In this document: positions 22,936 to 32,382 of the stretch, in pieces
Layout of the letters: every line of letters begins with the position of its first letter
Numbering within the stretch: the first letter of the stretch is position 1
From: CAYGZA01 sp964354135
Lineage (GTDB): Bacteria; Planctomycetota; Planctomycetia; Pirellulales; Thermoguttaceae
Assembly: GCA_964354135.1 (NCBI GenBank)
Contig: CAYGZA010000019.1
Location: 1-36,589, forward strand
Direction of reading: 5' to 3'
Length of the DNA stretch: 36,589 nucleotides
Notes under the pieces: model-generated
Database searches by the model: none
Seen by the model: the letters and a program-made list of their open reading frames with translations, nothing else
What the model was told of the DNA's origin: nothing
Made by a program: the position numbers and the translations under genes

Positions 22936-25900
22936 GACCCCGGTTTCGTGTGACCCTGTCGCTTGCCGTGTCGTTGGGGATCGCCAGCGCCGCGTTCTCG
23001 CAGGTGGGGTCCGCGCCGGGGCAACGGCCGCCGGCGGGCGAAGAGCCCGCCGCGCCGCTGCGTTTCCGGCGGGTCTACGTGCCGCTGGACGGCATCAAGG
23101 ACTGGCCTCGGGCAAGCGTCCGGCACGTCCCAATGGACAAGTGGGAATTCGAGCGGCTCGTGGATGCGGCGGCAGCCCCGGCCGATTCCCCGGCGGGTTC
23201 GGCCGGCCAGGCCCTCGCCTCAGCGCAGTATACCGCTCGCCTTCTCGCCGACGGCATGCTCGACGGAGAGGCGGTGTTCGACCTGAAACGCCTGGCCGAC
23301 GCGCCGGCACTGGTTTCCCTCGAGCCGTGCGGGCTGGCGATCGGCGCGGCGGTGTGGGCCGCCGAAACGCGTCGGCCCGCCAAGCTGGGGCTTACGCCCG
23401 ACGGCAAGCTGGCGGCGCTCATCGAGGGCTCCGGGCGGCTGGAGTGCAACTGGTCGCTGCGCGGCCGCCGCGATTCCCTGGGCTCGCTCGACTTCGCCCT
23501 GGAACTCCCTGCGTGTCCCGCAAGCCGCCTGACCCTGGACCTGCCCCAACGCGTCGTTCCCCTGTCCGACCGCGGCGTTGTCCTGCAGGATCCTGCCGAA
23601 GACGCCGGCTTCGCACGTTGGCGGGTCGAGCTGGGCGGCAACCATCGCCTGAACCTGCGACTGGTCCCCTCCGAGGACCTCGATCCCAATCGCAAGCCGA
23701 ACGCCCTGCGCGAAGCGCGGACGTACGAGTTCTCGCCGCGCGGGATCGACGTCTCGGTTCAATGGACCCTCGACGTCCCCAACGTGCCGTTGCGCCAGAT
23801 CGCGTTGACGTTGGACCCGGGACTGCAGCTCACGGCGGTCCGCTACGGCGACGCGGCAGTCAAGTGGTCGGTGACGTCGGCCGCGGCGGACGGAGGCAAG
23901 CCCCGGGTCGTGCTCGATTTGCCCGAGCCGATCCGAGGCAGCTCGCGGGTCGTGCGGCTGGCAGCGATGGCCCCGCTGGAACTCGGCCGCCGCGGGCGAC
24001 TGCCGAGCATCCGGGCCGAGGGCTTCTTCTGGCAGGAAGCGACCGCAACCCTTCTGGTCCCCGCGCCGTTGGTCCTGGAACACCTCGCCGTGATCGATGG
24101 CCGCCAGACGGGGACGGGCTCCCTGCCGGCCCCTCGTGCCGGTCAGTCGGCCGAGGCGCAGTTGTTCTCTCCGGACGGCGGCGTGGAAGTCGTCGTGGTG
24201 AGACCGGAGGCCTCGGTGTCCGCGGATACCGGCACGTCGGTGGTCCTGGGCGGCGTGGAAATGACCGCTCGGACCGTGACCAGTCTCCGTGCCGTGGAAG
24301 GCGAGCGTTTTGAACTCGAAGCGGACGTTGCCCGGGCGTGGACCGTCGATTCGGTCGAGACGGTGCCGGCCGACGCCCTGGGCGACTGGAGCCTCCAGGA
24401 AGAGCCGACCGGCCCCACCCGGCTTACGGTTCGCCTCGCCAAGCCGGTGACCCGATTCCGGCCGATTCGGGTGCTCGTTACCGGCCGCTACCTTCGATCG
24501 CCCCTGGGGCGGATGCTCTCGGCTCACGACCTCGCCCCGCTCCGATTCCGCGACGTTTCCCAAGGCAAACGATTGGTGGCGGTCCGCGCCGCCGAGTCCT
24601 ACCAGTTGAAGTGGAGCGGCGCCGAACCGCCCGCGAGGATCGATCCCCAGGGTCTGACCTCGGCCGAATCAGACCTCTTCCTCGAGCCGCCGACCGGCTT
24701 TCTGCTGGCCAACCCGCCCGGAGCGGACACGCTGCAACTATCCTTGGAGCCGCAGAAGCCCAGTTACTCCGCGACGATCCGCGTCGAGGCGACGGCTTTC
24801 GACCAGGGGTTGGCGGAGTCGTACCGGATCGCGTGCGTTCCTGAAACAGGCCGGGTGGAGCGGCTGTTGGTGCAGTTTTCGCCTCCCCGTGGCGGCCCCC
24901 TGCGGTGGGTCTTGGCCGGCGAGGAGGAGGAGCCGATTGCCGTGCGGCCGTGGCCGCCGACGGGCCGGCCCGCTCCGGGCGGCCCGCAGACCCAGATCTG
25001 GGAAATCACCTTTTCCAGGCCAAAGAGCGTTCCCTTCGAGCTTCGGGCCGCGCGGACCTCGCCCCTTGCCGAGGCCACGCCGATAAGTCTCGCGTGCGTA
25101 CCGGAGGCCGGCAGCCAGCGCGGGACGGTTCTCGTCGGCGTCAGCAGCTCCAGGGCGATCCATATCGAGAATCATCGGCTGACGCGCATCCCGGCAGAGC
25201 CGGTGCCGATCGCCCAATATGCCAGCATCCGGGCCGCGTACCGCTACGAGCCGCTCAGAGAAGCGGCTGCGGGGGGCGAAGCGGCGATCGTGTTTTCGCC
25301 CGAGTCGAGTCCCGCGGGTCCGCCGATGGCATGGGTCTGGAGCTGCCGTCTCCAGTCGCGCTACGAGGCCACCGGGCAGGGGCGGCACCTAGCCGTCTAC
25401 TCGCTGCAAAATACCGGCCGGCCGCAGATGGAGCTGTCTCTGCCGCCGCCGCTGACCGTGGACCACGTGCAAGGCATTTGGGTCGACGGTTCCCGGACAG
25501 CCCGGCAAAGCGTGGCTGGGAGCGAGAAGCGGCTTCGGGTTTCTCTGCCGTCGGGGAAGAAGTTCCCCGTCGTTAGCGTGGCCTTTGCCACGCACGGTCC
25601 GCCGCTGGGAACGATCGGCTCGCTGGAGCCCGCGCTGCCGGATCCCGACGTTCCCACGTTGGCGCGGACGTGGGTCGTGTGGCTCCCCTCGGGCTATGAT
25701 TGCCCCGAGTTGCGCTCCCCGCGGCACACCGGGGTTCCACTGCCGCAAACCGTGGCCCAGCGCCTCTTCGGTCCGTTGGGATCGTCGGCCGGCTCCGGAC
25801 CTGGCCTCCTGCCCCCGGGGGCTTGGACCGAAACGCCGCCGGAGTCCCGGGCTCCCTGGGCGTCCTTGGACTGGGTGGGGAGCGGGTCCATCGACAACCC

Positions 25901-28900
25901 GCAGTGGGCTGTCTGTCACCTCGAATGGAGTGGCGCCGAGCCGCGGCGGATCCGGCTCGTTCATCGCGGCACCATGGACGGCTTGGGTTACGCTGCCTTC
26001 CTCGCGGTATTCGCGTTGGCGGTGTGGAAAATGGCCCGGCGGCCGGCTTCTTGGACGGTAGTCGCGGGGGCGGCGGCGACCGCCACCCTGTTGTTGCCCG
26101 AGGTCTACGCCCCCGTCGCGACCGGCACGTTCCTGGCGGTTCTTGCCGCCCTTCTCTTCCGGGCGTGCCGCCCGCGCCGCGAGCCCACCGCAACGAGGTC
26201 GGACTCCAGCGCCTCCACTGCGCCCTGTGTGGCCATCGCAGGCTCCGTCCGGGCAGGGATCCTGATGCTGGCAACGATGGCGACGTGCCTTGGGCACACC
26301 CCGGCACAGGCCGAACAGCCGGCAACCGAGCCCGCCGCGGGCGCTCCCCTCGTCCACAGCATCTTGATCCCGGTCGACGACAAGGAGAAACCGGCCGGCG
26401 ACAAGTATTACGTGCCGGAGGCCTTCTTCGGTCAATTGCAGCGGCTGGCCGCCGCCCGCGCCGACCAGCCCCAAAGCTGGATGATCCGGGCGGCGACGTA
26501 CCGCGGCACCTTGAGCCGCCAGGCCTCGCCGGAGCAACTGCTCCTGGGTGAGTTGAAGGCGACCTTCGAGCTTCAGGTGTTTGAGCGGCAAGTCCGGGTC
26601 CGTTTGCCGCTGGGGGGCGAGGGCGTCGAGCTGGCGCCCCAGGGGGCCCTCTTGGACGGCCGGGTGATCGTGCCCGAGTGGTCCAGCCGCGACGGCCTGG
26701 AGTTCGACATTGCGGAAGCCGGTCAGTACCGGCTGGAATTGTCGCTGCGATCCCCGCTGGAAGGGAGCGGTTTGCCCACAGCCTTCGAGATGAAGATCCC
26801 GCGGTTGGCCACGTCGCGGTTGGAGCTGAGCGTGCCCCGCGATGCCCCGGAGGTGGACGTCCCCGCGGCCCTGGGGACGGTTGTCCGCCAAGGGGACCCG
26901 CCCCGCCTCGTTGCCCACCTGGGACCGACCGACCGGTTGACCATCCGTTGGAACGAGGGCATGGAAGGAAGCTTCCCAGGTCCCTCCACGGACGTGGAAG
27001 AGCTCGTGTGGCTGAGAGTGCAGCCCGGCTCCGTGGTCCTCGACACCCTGCTGAGAGTCAAGGTGGTCGAAGGCCCCGTCCGGCGACTCGATCTGGCCAC
27101 GGACCCCCGGCTCCGCTTGCTTCCGCTGGATACGGGCCGCCCGCCGGTCGCCCGGGTCGAAATAATCCCCGGCCAACCTCAAGTCATCCGCTTCCATTTG
27201 GCGCCGCCGGTGACGGACCAGTGCGTCATTGCGGCGAGCTTTCTCCTCACGGAGCGCTCCGGGATCGGCAACCTCCGGCTTCCCTACACGAACGTATCCG
27301 GCGGCCGGACGACCAGGCGATGGCTGGCGGTCTCGATCGACCCCCGCTTGCAGTACCGGCAACAGTCGGGCGACGGGCTTCAGACGCTGGCCGTGCCGCA
27401 ATTCCTGGCGGCGTGGGGCGGCGCGAAGGGGCAGCCGGTTCTTGCCTGCGTGCTTCCGTCGCCGCGGCCCGATTGGAGCATCTCCACGCGCCCCGTCGCT
27501 TCCCGCACGACGGTTCAGCAGAACTTGGCATTTTGTTTCGGGCCGACCGGCGCCCGGGTGCGTTTGGAAGCCGAATTGGAGATCGCGTCCGGCACGTGTT
27601 TCCAGCATCGGATTGCGGCGCCACCCGAGTTGGAGATCGAGGAGCTGTCGGTCCGCGAGCAGGGGGCGGAGCGCATTGCCCGTTGGAGGCGCGACCCCGA
27701 CGGAACGGTCTCCGTTTTCCTGGCGGCTGCCGCAACAGGCAAGCAGACGCTCCTCTTGTGCGGCCGGTTGCCTACGCCAGGCCAGGGAACCATCCCGCTG
27801 CCGCCTGTGCGCGTGGAGGGAGAGGAGATGAAGCCGGGCATCGTCCAGTTGTTCCGCGAGCCCGGGGTGCTGGTCCGGATGGGCAAGTCCACGGGATTGG
27901 TGGAGGTGCAAGGACCGGTCGCCGAGGAATCGAAGGCGTCGCTGGGACGTCCGGTCAAGTGCTTTGAAGTGGGGGACCGCGGGCGGACCAACGCGGCCGT
28001 GATTCTGACCCCCAATCGCCCGAAGGTTCTCGCAGAGCAGGTCACCGCGCTGGCGGCGACAGGCGCGACTTGGACCGCGGAAGCGGATTTCCGTCTGAAG
28101 GTTCGCGGAGGGCTGGTCGATGAGTTGCGGTTGGAGATTCCACTTTCCTGGAGGGGCCCGTTCGAGGTCCATCCTTCCATCCCGCTGAAGGTTGTGGAAA
28201 CCTCGGGGAAGGATCGGCAGATGGGGATCATCCGCCCCCCGACGGCGATCGAAGGGGAGTACCGCTTTCGCATTTCCAGCCCCGTGGCGTACTCGCCCGG
28301 CGAACGGCTGAGCACCGTGAAGATTGCGATGGACCAGGTGGAGCTTGCCCAGCACCTCCTGGTCTTGCCTGTGGAGAAGGACTTGCGGCCGCTGGCCTGG
28401 GAAACGCAGGGCCTGGTGGGGACTTCGCTCCCGGAACAGCTCTCGGTCCCACCTGCTGCCAGGAGTTCCTTGGTGGCCTACCAAGTGGTCCGGGAACCGT
28501 TCGTAGCGGTGCTGGAATCACCGGACCGGCCGAGCGGTGTGCCGCGGGTCCTCTTGGCCGAAGTGAACGTCGCCTGGCAGCCGGAGGGAGACTATCGCGG
28601 CGTCGCGGCCTTTGACCTGGAGCCGGCCGGCATGGCAACCTGCAACCTGCGATTGCCGGCCGACTGCCGCCTGATTGCAGCAACCGCGGCGGGACTCCCC
28701 ACCACACCGCGTGCGACCGGCCCCGGCACATGGCAGGTCCCCTTGGGACCGGCCACGTTGCCGCAGCGGGTGGAAGTCGTGTACGCAGGGAAGTCGGCCG
28801 GTGCGGCGGGAGTCGCCCCGAGGGTGTTTCTCGCTCCTACCCTGGACGGACTGCCGGTCCGGCAGACGCTTTGGAGCATCTCCGGTCCCCGGGGATACGA

Positions 28901-29618
28901 AGTCGCGTCCAACCCCGCAGGCGAGGCGGTCAGTCGGCTCCAGCAGAAGCTGGTCCGCCTTCGGAGCACCACGGAAATGATCGAGCGGGCGTTGGAGATC
29001 GCCCTGTACGAACCGGAGGAGATGGCCCGATGGTACCGTCCGTTGGCCCGCCGCTGGAGCACGTCGCACGATGAGCTGAAACGGCTGCTGACCCCGGTTC
29101 AAGAGGACGAGGTGGCCCAGGCGGTTTGGCTGGAGCTGGAATCCCTCGAGCGGCGGCAGGCCCTGATGGTGGAGCGATTGGGTGCCGGCGAGATCCTCAC
29201 CCAGGCGGCGGCAGAGGCATCCGTGTCCGACGACCCGATCGAGTTGTGGCTTTGGACCCTGGAGCAGCCCCAGTCGGTCGTACGGTTCGTCTCGGACCAA
29301 GCCGGCGATGCGATCACGCTTGTTTACCGCAAGCCAACCGACGGGGAACAGGCATGGCGGCTGGTTGCGGCGGCGGGACTTGCCCTGGCGACGGCCGTCT
29401 TGGTGTGGGCAGTCCGTCGGGGAATCGCAGCGCCGGTTCTCCGGCAGTGGCTGCCGCTTTGGGGCATTGCCGCAGGGGTGGCGTGGTGGCTGTGGCTGAC
29501 GCCTAGCATCCTGGGCTTGGTTCTCATGCTGGTCGCCTTCGGCGGCGGACTGCGACGCCTCGGGCACAGGCGGAGAGAGTCCTCCCGGCCGGCCCTCCCC
29601 ATCGGCGGGGCTGGCTAG
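22932..29618 (+). CDS. Giant exported protein, apparent fusion of two related membrane-anchored modules
   Basis: 2228 aa from the ATG at 22932, which overlaps the upstream stop (ATGA). A signal peptide spans about residues 1-24 (ends A-F-S-Q). Module 1 (about 40-1080) is beta-rich and ends in helices at about 1017-1033, 1041-1060 and 1064-1078. A basic, presumably cytoplasmic linker follows. At 1106-1128 there is a second signal-peptide-like stretch (V-R-A-G-I-L-M-L-A-T-M then P-A-Q-A). Module 2 (about 1130-2130) repeats the design and ends in helices at about 2142-2160 and 2170-2206 with a basic tail. Each module opens with a V-P containing segment, then Y...G...F-x-L, as does the 1152-aa neighbour. 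The P-Q-K/S-A-T/Y-x-I-A/E-R-L block is at 607-645. No enzyme motif was seen; function unknown. The frame is open throughout, so this is a true fusion rather than two genes. Confidence 0.85.
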   Translation: MRPRFRVTLSLAVSLGIASAAFSQVGSAPGQRPPAGEEPAAPLRFRRVYVPLDGIKDWPRASVRHVPMDKWEFERLVDAAAAPADSPAGSAGQALASAQYTARLLADGMLDGEAVFDLKRLADAPALVSLEPCGLAIGAAVWAAETRRPAKLGLTPDGKLAALIEGSGRLECNWSLRGRRDSLGSLDFALELPACPASRLTLDLPQRVVPLSDRGVVLQDPAEDAGFARWRVELGGNHRLNLRLVPSEDLDPNRKPNALREARTYEFSPRGIDVSVQWTLDVPNVPLRQIALTLDPGLQLTAVRYGDAAVKWSVTSAAADGGKPRVVLDLPEPIRGSSRVVRLAAMAPLELGRRGRLPSIRAEGFFWQEATATLLVPAPLVLEHLAVIDGRQTGTGSLPAPRAGQSAEAQLFSPDGGVEVVVVRPEASVSADTGTSVVLGGVEMTARTVTSLRAVEGERFELEADVARAWTVDSVETVPADALGDWSLQEEPTGPTRLTVRLAKPVTRFRPIRVLVTGRYLRSPLGRMLSAHDLAPLRFRDVSQGKRLVAVRAAESYQLKWSGAEPPARIDPQGLTSAESDLFLEPPTGFLLANPPGADTLQLSLEPQKPSYSATIRVEATAFDQGLAESYRIACVPETGRVERLLVQFSPPRGGPLRWVLAGEEEEPIAVRPWPPTGRPAPGGPQTQIWEITFSRPKSVPFELRAARTSPLAEATPISLACVPEAGSQRGTVLVGVSSSRAIHIENHRLTRIPAEPVPIAQYASIRAAYRYEPLREAAAGGEAAIVFSPESSPAGPPMAWVWSCRLQSRYEATGQGRHLAVYSLQNTGRPQMELSLPPPLTVDHVQGIWVDGSRTARQSVAGSEKRLRVSLPSGKKFPVVSVAFATHGPPLGTIGSLEPALPDPDVPTLARTWVVWLPSGYDCPELRSPRHTGVPLPQTVAQRLFGPLGSSAGSGPGLLPPGAWTETPPESRAPWASLDWVGSGSIDNPQWAVCHLEWSGAEPRRIRLVHRGTMDGLGYAAFLAVFALAVWKMARRPASWTVVAGAAATATLLLPEVYAPVATGTFLAVLAALLFRACRPRREPTATRSDSSASTAPCVAIAGSVRAGILMLATMATCLGHTPAQAEQPATEPAAGAPLVHSILIPVDDKEKPAGDKYYVPEAFFGQLQRLAAARADQPQSWMIRAATYRGTLSRQASPEQLLLGELKATFELQVFERQVRVRLPLGGEGVELAPQGALLDGRVIVPEWSSRDGLEFDIAEAGQYRLELSLRSPLEGSGLPTAFEMKIPRLATSRLELSVPRDAPEVDVPAALGTVVRQGDPPRLVAHLGPTDRLTIRWNEGMEGSFPGPSTDVEELVWLRVQPGSVVLDTLLRVKVVEGPVRRLDLATDPRLRLLPLDTGRPPVARVEIIPGQPQVIRFHLAPPVTDQCVIAASFLLTERSGIGNLRLPYTNVSGGRTTRRWLAVSIDPRLQYRQQSGDGLQTLAVPQFLAAWGGAKGQPVLACVLPSPRPDWSISTRPVASRTTVQQNLAFCFGPTGARVRLEAELEIASGTCFQHRIAAPPELEIEELSVREQGAERIARWRRDPDGTVSVFLAAAATGKQTLLLCGRLPTPGQGTIPLPPVRVEGEEMKPGIVQLFREPGVLVRMGKSTGLVEVQGPVAEESKASLGRPVKCFEVGDRGRTNAAVILTPNRPKVLAEQVTALAATGATWTAEADFRLKVRGGLVDELRLEIPLSWRGPFEVHPSIPLKVVETSGKDRQMGIIRPPTAIEGEYRFRISSPVAYSPGERLSTVKIAMDQVELAQHLLVLPVEKDLRPLAWETQGLVGTSLPEQLSVPPAARSSLVAYQVVREPFVAVLESPDRPSGVPRVLLAEVNVAWQPEGDYRGVAAFDLEPAGMATCNLRLPADCRLIAATAAGLPTTPRATGPGTWQVPLGPATLPQRVEVVYAGKSAGAAGVAPRVFLAPTLDGLPVRQTLWSISGPRGYEVASNPAGEAVSRLQQKLVRLRSTTEMIERALEIALYEPEEMARWYRPLARRWSTSHDELKRLLTPVQEDEVAQAVWLELESLERRQALMVERLGAGEILTQAAAEASVSDDPIELWLWTLEQPQSVVRFVSDQAGDAITLVYRKPTDGEQAWRLVAAAGLALATAVLVWAVRRGIAAPVLRQWLPLWGIAAGVAWWLWLTPSILGLVLMLVAFGGGLRRLGHRRRESSRPALPIGGAG

Positions 29619-29626
29619 TTCAGTCT

Positions 29627-29655
29627 TGGCAAGTGGGGTCGGTTTTGCTAGTGTA
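29627..29655 (+). promoter_or_regulatory. Candidate promoter of the rimI-plsC pair
   Basis: TTGGCA at 29627-29632 (five of six matches) is followed after 17 bases by TAGTGT at 29650-29655 (three of six). It lies just after the stop of the giant gene and about 140 bases before the acetyltransferase start. Confidence 0.4.
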
Positions 29656-29795
29656 GGGGCACGTCGGGGACGCCCGCGGCAATCGAGCCGCCGGCGACCT
29701 GGCCGAGGAGATTCCGGCTGAAACTCGCCGGGGAATGACGCTCAGGTTGTAACCCGAATAGGGGAGACAACCGGCCGACAAGGAAGGAGGCCACG

Positions 29796-30317
29796 ATGAG
29801 TGCCCATCAGAAGCAGCAGGTCCGCGTCCACATCCGCTGGATGATTCGGCGCGACATGCCCGAGGTCCTCGCTGTCGAGCAGGAGAGTTTTGAGTTCCCG
29901 TGGTCCGACGAGGACTTCCTCCGCTGCCTGAAGCAGCGCAACTGCATCGGCTTGGTTGCCGAGCACGACGATCGGATCGTCGGATTCATGATTTACGAGT
30001 TGAACAAAACGCGAATCCACGTCCTGAACTTCGCCGTCGCCGCCGATCACCGCCACTGCGGGGTGGGGACGCAGATGATCGCCAAGCTGGTCGGCAAGCT
30101 GTCGTCGCAGCGGCGGACCCGCGTTACCCTGGAAGTACGCGAGACGAATTTGCCCGCGCAACTGTTCTTCCGCAATAGCGGCTTCCGCGCGGTGTCGGTA
30201 TTGCGCAGTTACTACGAAGACACGCCGGAAGACGCCTACCTGATGCAATACCGCTACCGGCCGGAAGCCGTTCCCGCCGAGGCGCCCGACAGTCGGATCA
30301 CGCGTCTGGCCGGCTGA
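29796..30317 (+). CDS. rimI: GNAT N-acetyltransferase, RimI-like (ribosomal protein alanine acetyltransferase)
   Basis: 173 aa. It transfers acetyl from acetyl-CoA to a protein N-terminus; RimI acts on ribosomal protein S18. The GNAT fold is complete: I-R-x-x-D-M-P-E-V near 18-26, E-x-x-S-F-E-F-P-W-S typical of RimI near 31-40, the acetyl-CoA loop R86-H-C-G-V-G91, and the L-E-V-R-E-T-N-x-P-A-x-x-F-F-R-N-S-G-F stretch in the last third, which is strongly RimI-like. AGGAAGGAGG ends 5 bases before the ATG. The protein has a longer N-terminal tail and C-terminal tail than E. coli RimI (about 148 aa). The plsC-like gene starts 34 bases after its stop, so the two are probably co-transcribed. Another GNAT target is the main alternative. 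Confidence 0.85.
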   Translation: MSAHQKQQVRVHIRWMIRRDMPEVLAVEQESFEFPWSDEDFLRCLKQRNCIGLVAEHDDRIVGFMIYELNKTRIHVLNFAVAADHRHCGVGTQMIAKLVGKLSSQRRTRVTLEVRETNLPAQLFFRNSGFRAVSVLRSYYEDTPEDAYLMQYRYRPEAVPAEAPDSRITRLAG

Positions 30318-30351
30318 GACCGCTTTCCGCGCGGCTTGGAACCGATCGAGC

Positions 30352-31152
30352 ATGTTCTCGCCTGAGGCCACCGAGATTCTCGGGGTGTGCATACTGGCTG
30401 CTCTCGGGCTGGGCGTGATCGGCTACGTGGTCTGGCTGGGGCGGGGATTCCCCCTCACTCGAACGCAAACGTTTTGGTGGGGGCTAAACTGGGTGCTCGC
30501 CCGGATTCTCTGGCGGACCCAGGTCAGCGGGCCACTGCTGGTGGAGCCCGGTCAAGGCGCCTTGATCATCTGCAACCATCGTTCGCCGGTGGACCCGTCG
30601 TTCCTCGAGATTGCCACCCACCGGGTCGTCCACTGGATGGTCGCCAAGGAGTACTGCACCGATTGGAAGCTCTCTTGGTTTCTCGGGGGTGTGTGTGAAG
30701 TGATCCCCACCAACCGCGGCGGGGTCGATACTGCGGCCACAAAGATGGCGATCCGGTATGCCCAAAACGGAGGGCTCGTTGGCCTGTTCCCGGAAGGACG
30801 ACTCAACACCACGGACAAGTTCATGCTTTCCGGGCGGCCCGGGGTGGCAATGATTGCACTGAAGGCCCGGGTGCCCGTGATCCCGTGCTACGTTGAAGGG
30901 GCCCCCTATGACGGCACCACCCTGGGGGCGCTTTTGATCCCGGCCCGGGTCAAGGTGATCGTCGGCCGGCCCATCGACATTTCCGAGTTCTGCGGCCGCG
31001 AGGGGGACCGCGAAGTCCTGGAGGACCTGACTCGCCGGTTCATGACCGAGATTGCCCGCCTCGGCGGCCATCACGACTTCCAGCCCGAGATGGCCGGCCG
31101 CTTCTACAAGCCCGGCGCGGCCGACGAGCCCTCGCCCGGCCAACGTGGCTGA
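30352..31152 (+). CDS. plsC: 1-acyl-sn-glycerol-3-phosphate acyltransferase (PlsC family)
   Basis: 266 aa. The family acylates lysophosphatidic acid to phosphatidic acid at the inner membrane. The N-terminal membrane helix is at about residues 9-28. Motif I is N75-H-R-S-P-V-D81 (H-x4-D). A VCEVIPTNRGG segment fits motif II, and motif III is F146-P-E-G-R150. A further motif (V-P-V-I-P-C-Y-V-E-G) fits motif IV. It follows the RimI-like gene by 34 bases without a strong ribosome-binding site. Related acyltransferases with other lysophospholipid substrates cannot be excluded. Confidence 0.9.
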   Translation: MFSPEATEILGVCILAALGLGVIGYVVWLGRGFPLTRTQTFWWGLNWVLARILWRTQVSGPLLVEPGQGALIICNHRSPVDPSFLEIATHRVVHWMVAKEYCTDWKLSWFLGGVCEVIPTNRGGVDTAATKMAIRYAQNGGLVGLFPEGRLNTTDKFMLSGRPGVAMIALKARVPVIPCYVEGAPYDGTTLGALLIPARVKVIVGRPIDISEFCGREGDREVLEDLTRRFMTEIARLGGHHDFQPEMAGRFYKPGAADEPSPGQRG

Positions 31153-31175
31153 GCCACCTGCTTTCCTGCCCTACG

Positions 31176-31194
31176 CCGGATTCCTATAATCCGG
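31176..31194 (+). promoter_or_regulatory. -10 box inside an inverted repeat, before the oxidoreductase gene
   Basis: A perfect TATAAT (31185-31190) within CCTATAATC ends 44 bases before the ATG at 31235. It lies in CCGGATT-N5-AATCCGG (31176-31194), a 7-bp inverted repeat. No good -35 is visible. The repeat may be an operator or chance. Confidence 0.5.
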
Positions 31195-31234
31195 TCTTTC
31201 GATTGGGGCGCTTGAAGCACGAAGGAGGCATCCC

Positions 31235-32338
31235 ATGGCCCTCGGATTCGGCATCATCGGCTGCGGCATGATCGCGAATTTCCACGCCCGGGCGATCCGT
31301 GATACCCCCGGGGCGAAGCTGGTGGCGTGCTTTGATTCGGTCTCGCAGGCGGCGGAGCGTTTAGCGGCCTCGACGGGCTGCAAGGCGTACGCCTCACTCG
31401 GCGGGATGCTGGCGGACCCGGCCGTCCACGTGGTCACCGTCGGCACGCCCAGCGGCGCCCATAGGGAGCCCGCGTTAGCGGCAGCCCGGGCGGGAAAGCA
31501 CGTCATCGTCGAGAAGCCCCTGGAAATCACCCTTCGCCGCTGCGACGCGATTATTGAGGCGTGCGACAAGGCCGGGGTCGTCCTTTCCACGATCTTCCCA
31601 TCCCGGTTCCACGATTCGAGCGTGGAGGTGAAACGGGCGGTCGATCAAGGCCGTTTCGGGCGGCTGACCGTCGGCGACGCCTACGTCAAGTGGTACCGCA
31701 CCCAGCAGTACTACGACAGCGGGGCCTGGCGCGGCACCTGGCAACTGGATGGCGGGGGGGCCTTGATGAACCAGGCCATCCACAGCGTCGACCTGCTCGC
31801 GTGGCTGATGGGCCCGGTCGTGGAGGTCCGCGCGCAAACGGGCCTCTTGGCCCACGAGCGGATCGCGGTGGAGGATGTGGCCGTGGCCGCGGTCCGCTTC
31901 GCCAACGGGGCCTTGGGCGTCATCGAAGCCAGCACGGCGATCTACCCGGGCTACTTGAAGCGGATTGAGATCCACGGCTCCGCCGGTTCGGCCGTCATGG
32001 AGGAGGAAGACCTCATCAAGTGGGACTTCGCCAGGAAGAAGCCACAGGACGCGGCGATCCAACAGAAGATGGCGCAACGGGTTAGCGGCGGCGGCGGGGC
32101 CTCCGATCCGGCCGCGATTGGCCACCACGGCCACACGCGGCAGTTTCGCGATGTCCTGCGTGCGATCAAGAAGGGCCGGAAGCCCCTGATCGACGGGGCC
32201 GAGGGCCGCCGCTCCGTGGAGATCATCCTGGCCATCTACAAGTCGGCAGAGACCGGCCGCGCGGTCCGGCTTCCCTTGAAGGCCGATCCACCGCTCAAGG
32301 CCCGTAAGGTTGGGGTGGGAACTCTCGGCAAGGCGTGA
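31235..32338 (+). CDS. Gfo/Idh/MocA family NAD(P)-dependent oxidoreductase
   Basis: 367 aa. These enzymes oxidise or reduce sugars, inositols or related alcohols with bound NAD(P). The Rossmann motif G-I-I-G-C-G-M-I-A is at residues 6-14. The family's catalytic lysine motif is E93-K94-P95. The substrate-site signature G-G-A-L-M-N-Q-A-I-H183-S-V-D186 is intact. A typical C-terminal beta-sheet domain follows. AAGGAGG lies 7 bases before the ATG. There is no Tat or Sec signal, unlike many planctomycete members, so it should be cytoplasmic. Family membership is certain. The substrate is not, and nearby genes do not suggest one. Confidence 0.95.
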   Translation: MALGFGIIGCGMIANFHARAIRDTPGAKLVACFDSVSQAAERLAASTGCKAYASLGGMLADPAVHVVTVGTPSGAHREPALAAARAGKHVIVEKPLEITLRRCDAIIEACDKAGVVLSTIFPSRFHDSSVEVKRAVDQGRFGRLTVGDAYVKWYRTQQYYDSGAWRGTWQLDGGGALMNQAIHSVDLLAWLMGPVVEVRAQTGLLAHERIAVEDVAVAAVRFANGALGVIEASTAIYPGYLKRIEIHGSAGSAVMEEEDLIKWDFARKKPQDAAIQQKMAQRVSGGGGASDPAAIGHHGHTRQFRDVLRAIKKGRKPLIDGAEGRRSVEIILAIYKSAETGRAVRLPLKADPPLKARKVGVGTLGKA

Positions 32339-32382
32339 AGGTTAGGCGCGAGGGGCGAGAGACGAGGGGCGAGGGAGTTCAG

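Noticed and set aside
25389..28484. 1031-codon open frame on the minus strand inside the 2228-aa gene
   Set aside because: It is a shadow of the GC-rich plus-strand gene: Arg/Gly/Gln-rich product, no domain, no start context. The plus strand has a signal peptide, membrane helices and a coherent modular layout.
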